Positions 62,297-64,000 of a stretch of 64,000 nucleotides of DNA are shown piece by piece. Position 1 is the first letter of the stretch. Each line of letters starts with the position of its first letter. Location of the stretch: the NCBI RefSeq assembly GCF_020164595.1, contig NZ_JAIQZE010000014.1:1-64000 (forward strand), in the 5' to 3' direction. The position numbers and the translations under genes were made by a program. The DNA comes from Psychroflexus longus. GTDB taxonomy: Bacteria > Bacteroidota > Bacteroidia > Flavobacteriales > Flavobacteriaceae. The notes beneath the pieces are model-generated. The model was not told the DNA's origin. It searched no databases and worked only from the letters and a program-made list of their open reading frames with translations.

Positions 62297-64000
62297 TTAT
62301 TTGATCATTTTAAAGCTTCTTTCGACGAAATTTGTTAATTCTTCACCCTTTAAAAGGTTCTGAGATAGCAATGCCAAGTCTAAAGATTGCTTGATTAAGC
62401 CTTCTTTTTTAGAACCCTCTTTAGCTTTCAGGATTTTTGAAATCAGTGGATTATTGGTATTAACGACCAAATTATACATTTCTGGCATATTACCCATTCC
62501 AAACATTCCGCCGCCACCTGTTTGCTGCATCTCCTTCATACGACGCATGAACTCTGGCTGTGTAATCATAACTGGGGCAGAATCAGAGTCTAAAGCTTCA
62601 AGCTGGACTGTATATTTTTCTTTAGGCACTACAGTTTCAAAACTTGCTTTTACATTTTCTTTTTCTTCATCTGAAAGCTTAGAAACTTGTTCTGTTTCCT
62701 TTTTTATCAAGTTATCAACGTGATCACTATCTACTCTTACAAAAGAAACTTTTTGCTCATTTTCTTGTTCGAGTTTTTGAATCAAGTGAGAAACTATAGG
62801 AGAATTTAAGAGCAATACTTTATATCCCTTAGCTTCTGCCCTTTTGATGTAACTGTGTTGTTCATCTTTATTTGAAGCATAAAGTACTACTAGCTTTCCT
62901 TCTTTATCTGTTTGTAATTCAGTGATGTTATTTTTTAACTCATCAAAAGTGTAATATTCATCTGAAGTCGTTGGATACAAGGCAAATTTTTGAGCTTTTT
63001 CAAAAAATTTGTCTTCAGACAACATTCCGTATTCGATCACAACTTTGATATCATTCCATTTCTTCTCGAAATCTTCTCTGTTGTTGGTGAATAACGAATT
63101 CAACTTGTCTGCTACTTTCCTAGTTATGTAACTAGATATTTTCTTCACTGCACCATCTGCTTGCAAGTAGGATCTAGAAACATTCAAAGGAATGTCTGGA
63201 GAATCGATAACACCTTTCAGCATGGTTAAAAATTCCGGAACAATGCCTTCCACATTATCTGTTACAAAAACCTGATTCTGATAAAGCTGAATTTTATCCT
63301 TCTGTATAGACAAGTCATTTGTCAATTTAGGGAAATAAAGTATTCCTGTAAGATTAAATGGATAATCTACATTTAAGTGAATATGGAATAAAGGCTCTTC
63401 AAATTGAGTAGGATATAATTCTCTGTAAAAAGAGTTGTAGTCATCTTCTTCAAGTTCGGCAGGCTGTTTAGTCCATGCAGGATCTGGATTATTAATGATA
63501 TTGTCAACCGTTACCTTTTTGGGTTCTTCGTCTTCTTTGGCATCTTCAGCCTTTGGAAGTTCCTTTTCCTTAGTTCCAAACTTGATAGGGATAGGCATAA
63601 ACTTATTATACTTTATTAAAAGCTCGTTTATCCTATACTCTTCAAGAAATTCCTTTTCATCATCATTGATGTGAAGAATAATTTCAGTTCCACGATCTGT
63701 TTTATCAGATTCTTCTAAGGTAAACTGAGTAGTCCCTTCACAAGTCCAATGCGCTGCTGGTTCATCTTTCCAGGATTTAGTTTTTATCTCAACTTTGTTG
63801 GCAACCATAAAAGCTGAGTAAAAACCAAGTCCAAAGTGACCAATGATGCCCGTCTCCTTAGCATCTGAATCTTTATATTTTTCCAAAAATTCTTCAGCAC
63901 CAGAGAAAGCAACTTCGTTAATGTATTTTTCAACTTCGCCCTTTGTCATACCAACACCTTCATCTATAATGTGAAGAGTCTGGTTGTCTTTATCAATTTT
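62297..64000 (-). CDS. htpG: Molecular chaperone HtpG (Hsp90), 5' end outside window
   Basis: C-terminal 567 residues of bacterial Hsp90. The frame runs off the right edge; the first visible residues include IIDEGVGMTKGEVEKYIN, the DxGxG N-box that binds ATP in the GHKL domain. GHFGLGFYSAFMVANKVEI is the lid segment. Then come the middle domain (VDYPFNLTGILYFPKL; IPLNVSRSYLQAD, with the catalytic Arg) and the C-terminal dimerisation part. About 60 N-terminal residues are missing. An apparent internal Met (63949) is inside the GHKL domain, so it is not the start. It is transcribed toward thrS, with its own terminator. Confidence 0.96.
   Translation of the reverse strand, partial: KIDKDNQTLHIIDEGVGMTKGEVEKYINEVAFSGAEEFLEKYKDSDAKETGIIGHFGLGFYSAFMVANKVEIKTKSWKDEPAAHWTCEGTTQFTLEESDKTDRGTEIILHINDDEKEFLEEYRINELLIKYNKFMPIPIKFGTKEKELPKAEDAKEDEEPKKVTVDNIINNPDPAWTKQPAELEEDDYNSFYRELYPTQFEEPLFHIHLNVDYPFNLTGILYFPKLTNDLSIQKDKIQLYQNQVFVTDNVEGIVPEFLTMLKGVIDSPDIPLNVSRSYLQADGAVKKISSYITRKVADKLNSLFTNNREDFEKKWNDIKVVIEYGMLSEDKFFEKAQKFALYPTTSDEYYTFDELKNNITELQTDKEGKLVVLYASNKDEQHSYIKRAEAKGYKVLLLNSPIVSHLIQKLEQENEQKVSFVRVDSDHVDNLIKKETEQVSKLSDEEKENVKASFETVVPKEKYTVQLEALDSDSAPVMITQPEFMRRMKEMQQTGGGGMFGMGNMPEMYNLVVNTNNPLISKILKAKEGSKKEGLIKQSLDLALLSQNLLKGEELTNFVERSFKMIK

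Overview
This 64 kb window looks like a chromosomal segment of a low-GC member of the Bacteroidota, most likely family Flavobacteriaceae. Evidence: protein families typical of that group (DUF5686 with a carboxypeptidase-like domain, DUF4382, DUF2141, CHRD lipoproteins, 2TM proteins, LysM plus type-1 periplasmic-binding fusions, FecI/FecR/TonB-receptor signalling), little visible Shine-Dalgarno sequence, and promoters of the Bacteroidetes form TTG-N19..22-TAnnTTTG. Most genes are housekeeping; no prophage, CRISPR array, rRNA or tRNA gene was seen. The left edge cuts an IS30-type transposase and the right edge cuts htpG.

Layout. 0-6.5 kb: transposase tail, mnmA, an FMN oxidoreductase, a LysM protein translationally coupled to guaA, and a PNPOx-like protein. 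6.6-9.3 kb: a lipoprotein built from five CHRD domains encoded by 369-bp tandem repeats, then queE. 9.4-13.4 kb: plus-strand hydrolase/rluF/VOC/AI-2E/DUF1232 group. 13.5-16 kb: ffh, ppa and a DUF2141 protein. 16-24.1 kb: an ECF sigma factor, FecR anti-sigma factor and STN-bearing TonB receptor surrounded by three lipoprotein genes. 24.2-29.6 kb: DUF5686 barrel protein, pdhB, etfBA. 29.7-38.5 kb: bifunctional nuclease, nucleoside transporter, thyA, egtB-egtD with a convergent PLP enzyme, 2TM protein, folA and a BamA-like barrel. 38.5-50 kb: glutathione peroxidase, thioredoxin-like protein, aconitase, an operon of three SurA/PPIase-type genes plus moxR, an OmpH-like chaperone and guaB. 50-52.2 kb: small accessory genes, including a frameshifted lipoprotein and a higBA toxin-antitoxin pair. 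52.5-64 kb: icmF, DUF4197 protein, hydrolase, BtuF-like binding protein, a small Cys-rich protein, the thrS-infC-rpmI-rplT operon and htpG.

The most interesting system is at 19.5-24.2 kb. Five promoter regions (sigma gene, fecR and three lipoprotein genes) share a strictly spaced 29-bp element, (T/G)TAGGGTAA-N12-(T/G)TGTT(T/G)(T/A)A, 18-41 bp before the start codon. Two copies lie back to back as an 11-bp inverted repeat between the divergent sigma and lipoprotein genes. I infer that this is the promoter recognised by the local ECF sigma factor, so sigma/FecR/TonB receptor and the lipoproteins would form one autoregulated envelope regulon. A 288-bp multi-hairpin, MITE-like foldback element sits inside the same locus.

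Other notable points: infC appears to start at ATA, giving the full 185-residue IF-3; a candidate EgtE-like PLP enzyme faces egtBD between thyA and folA; and a nucleoside transporter carries an extracytoplasmic beta-rich N-terminal domain.
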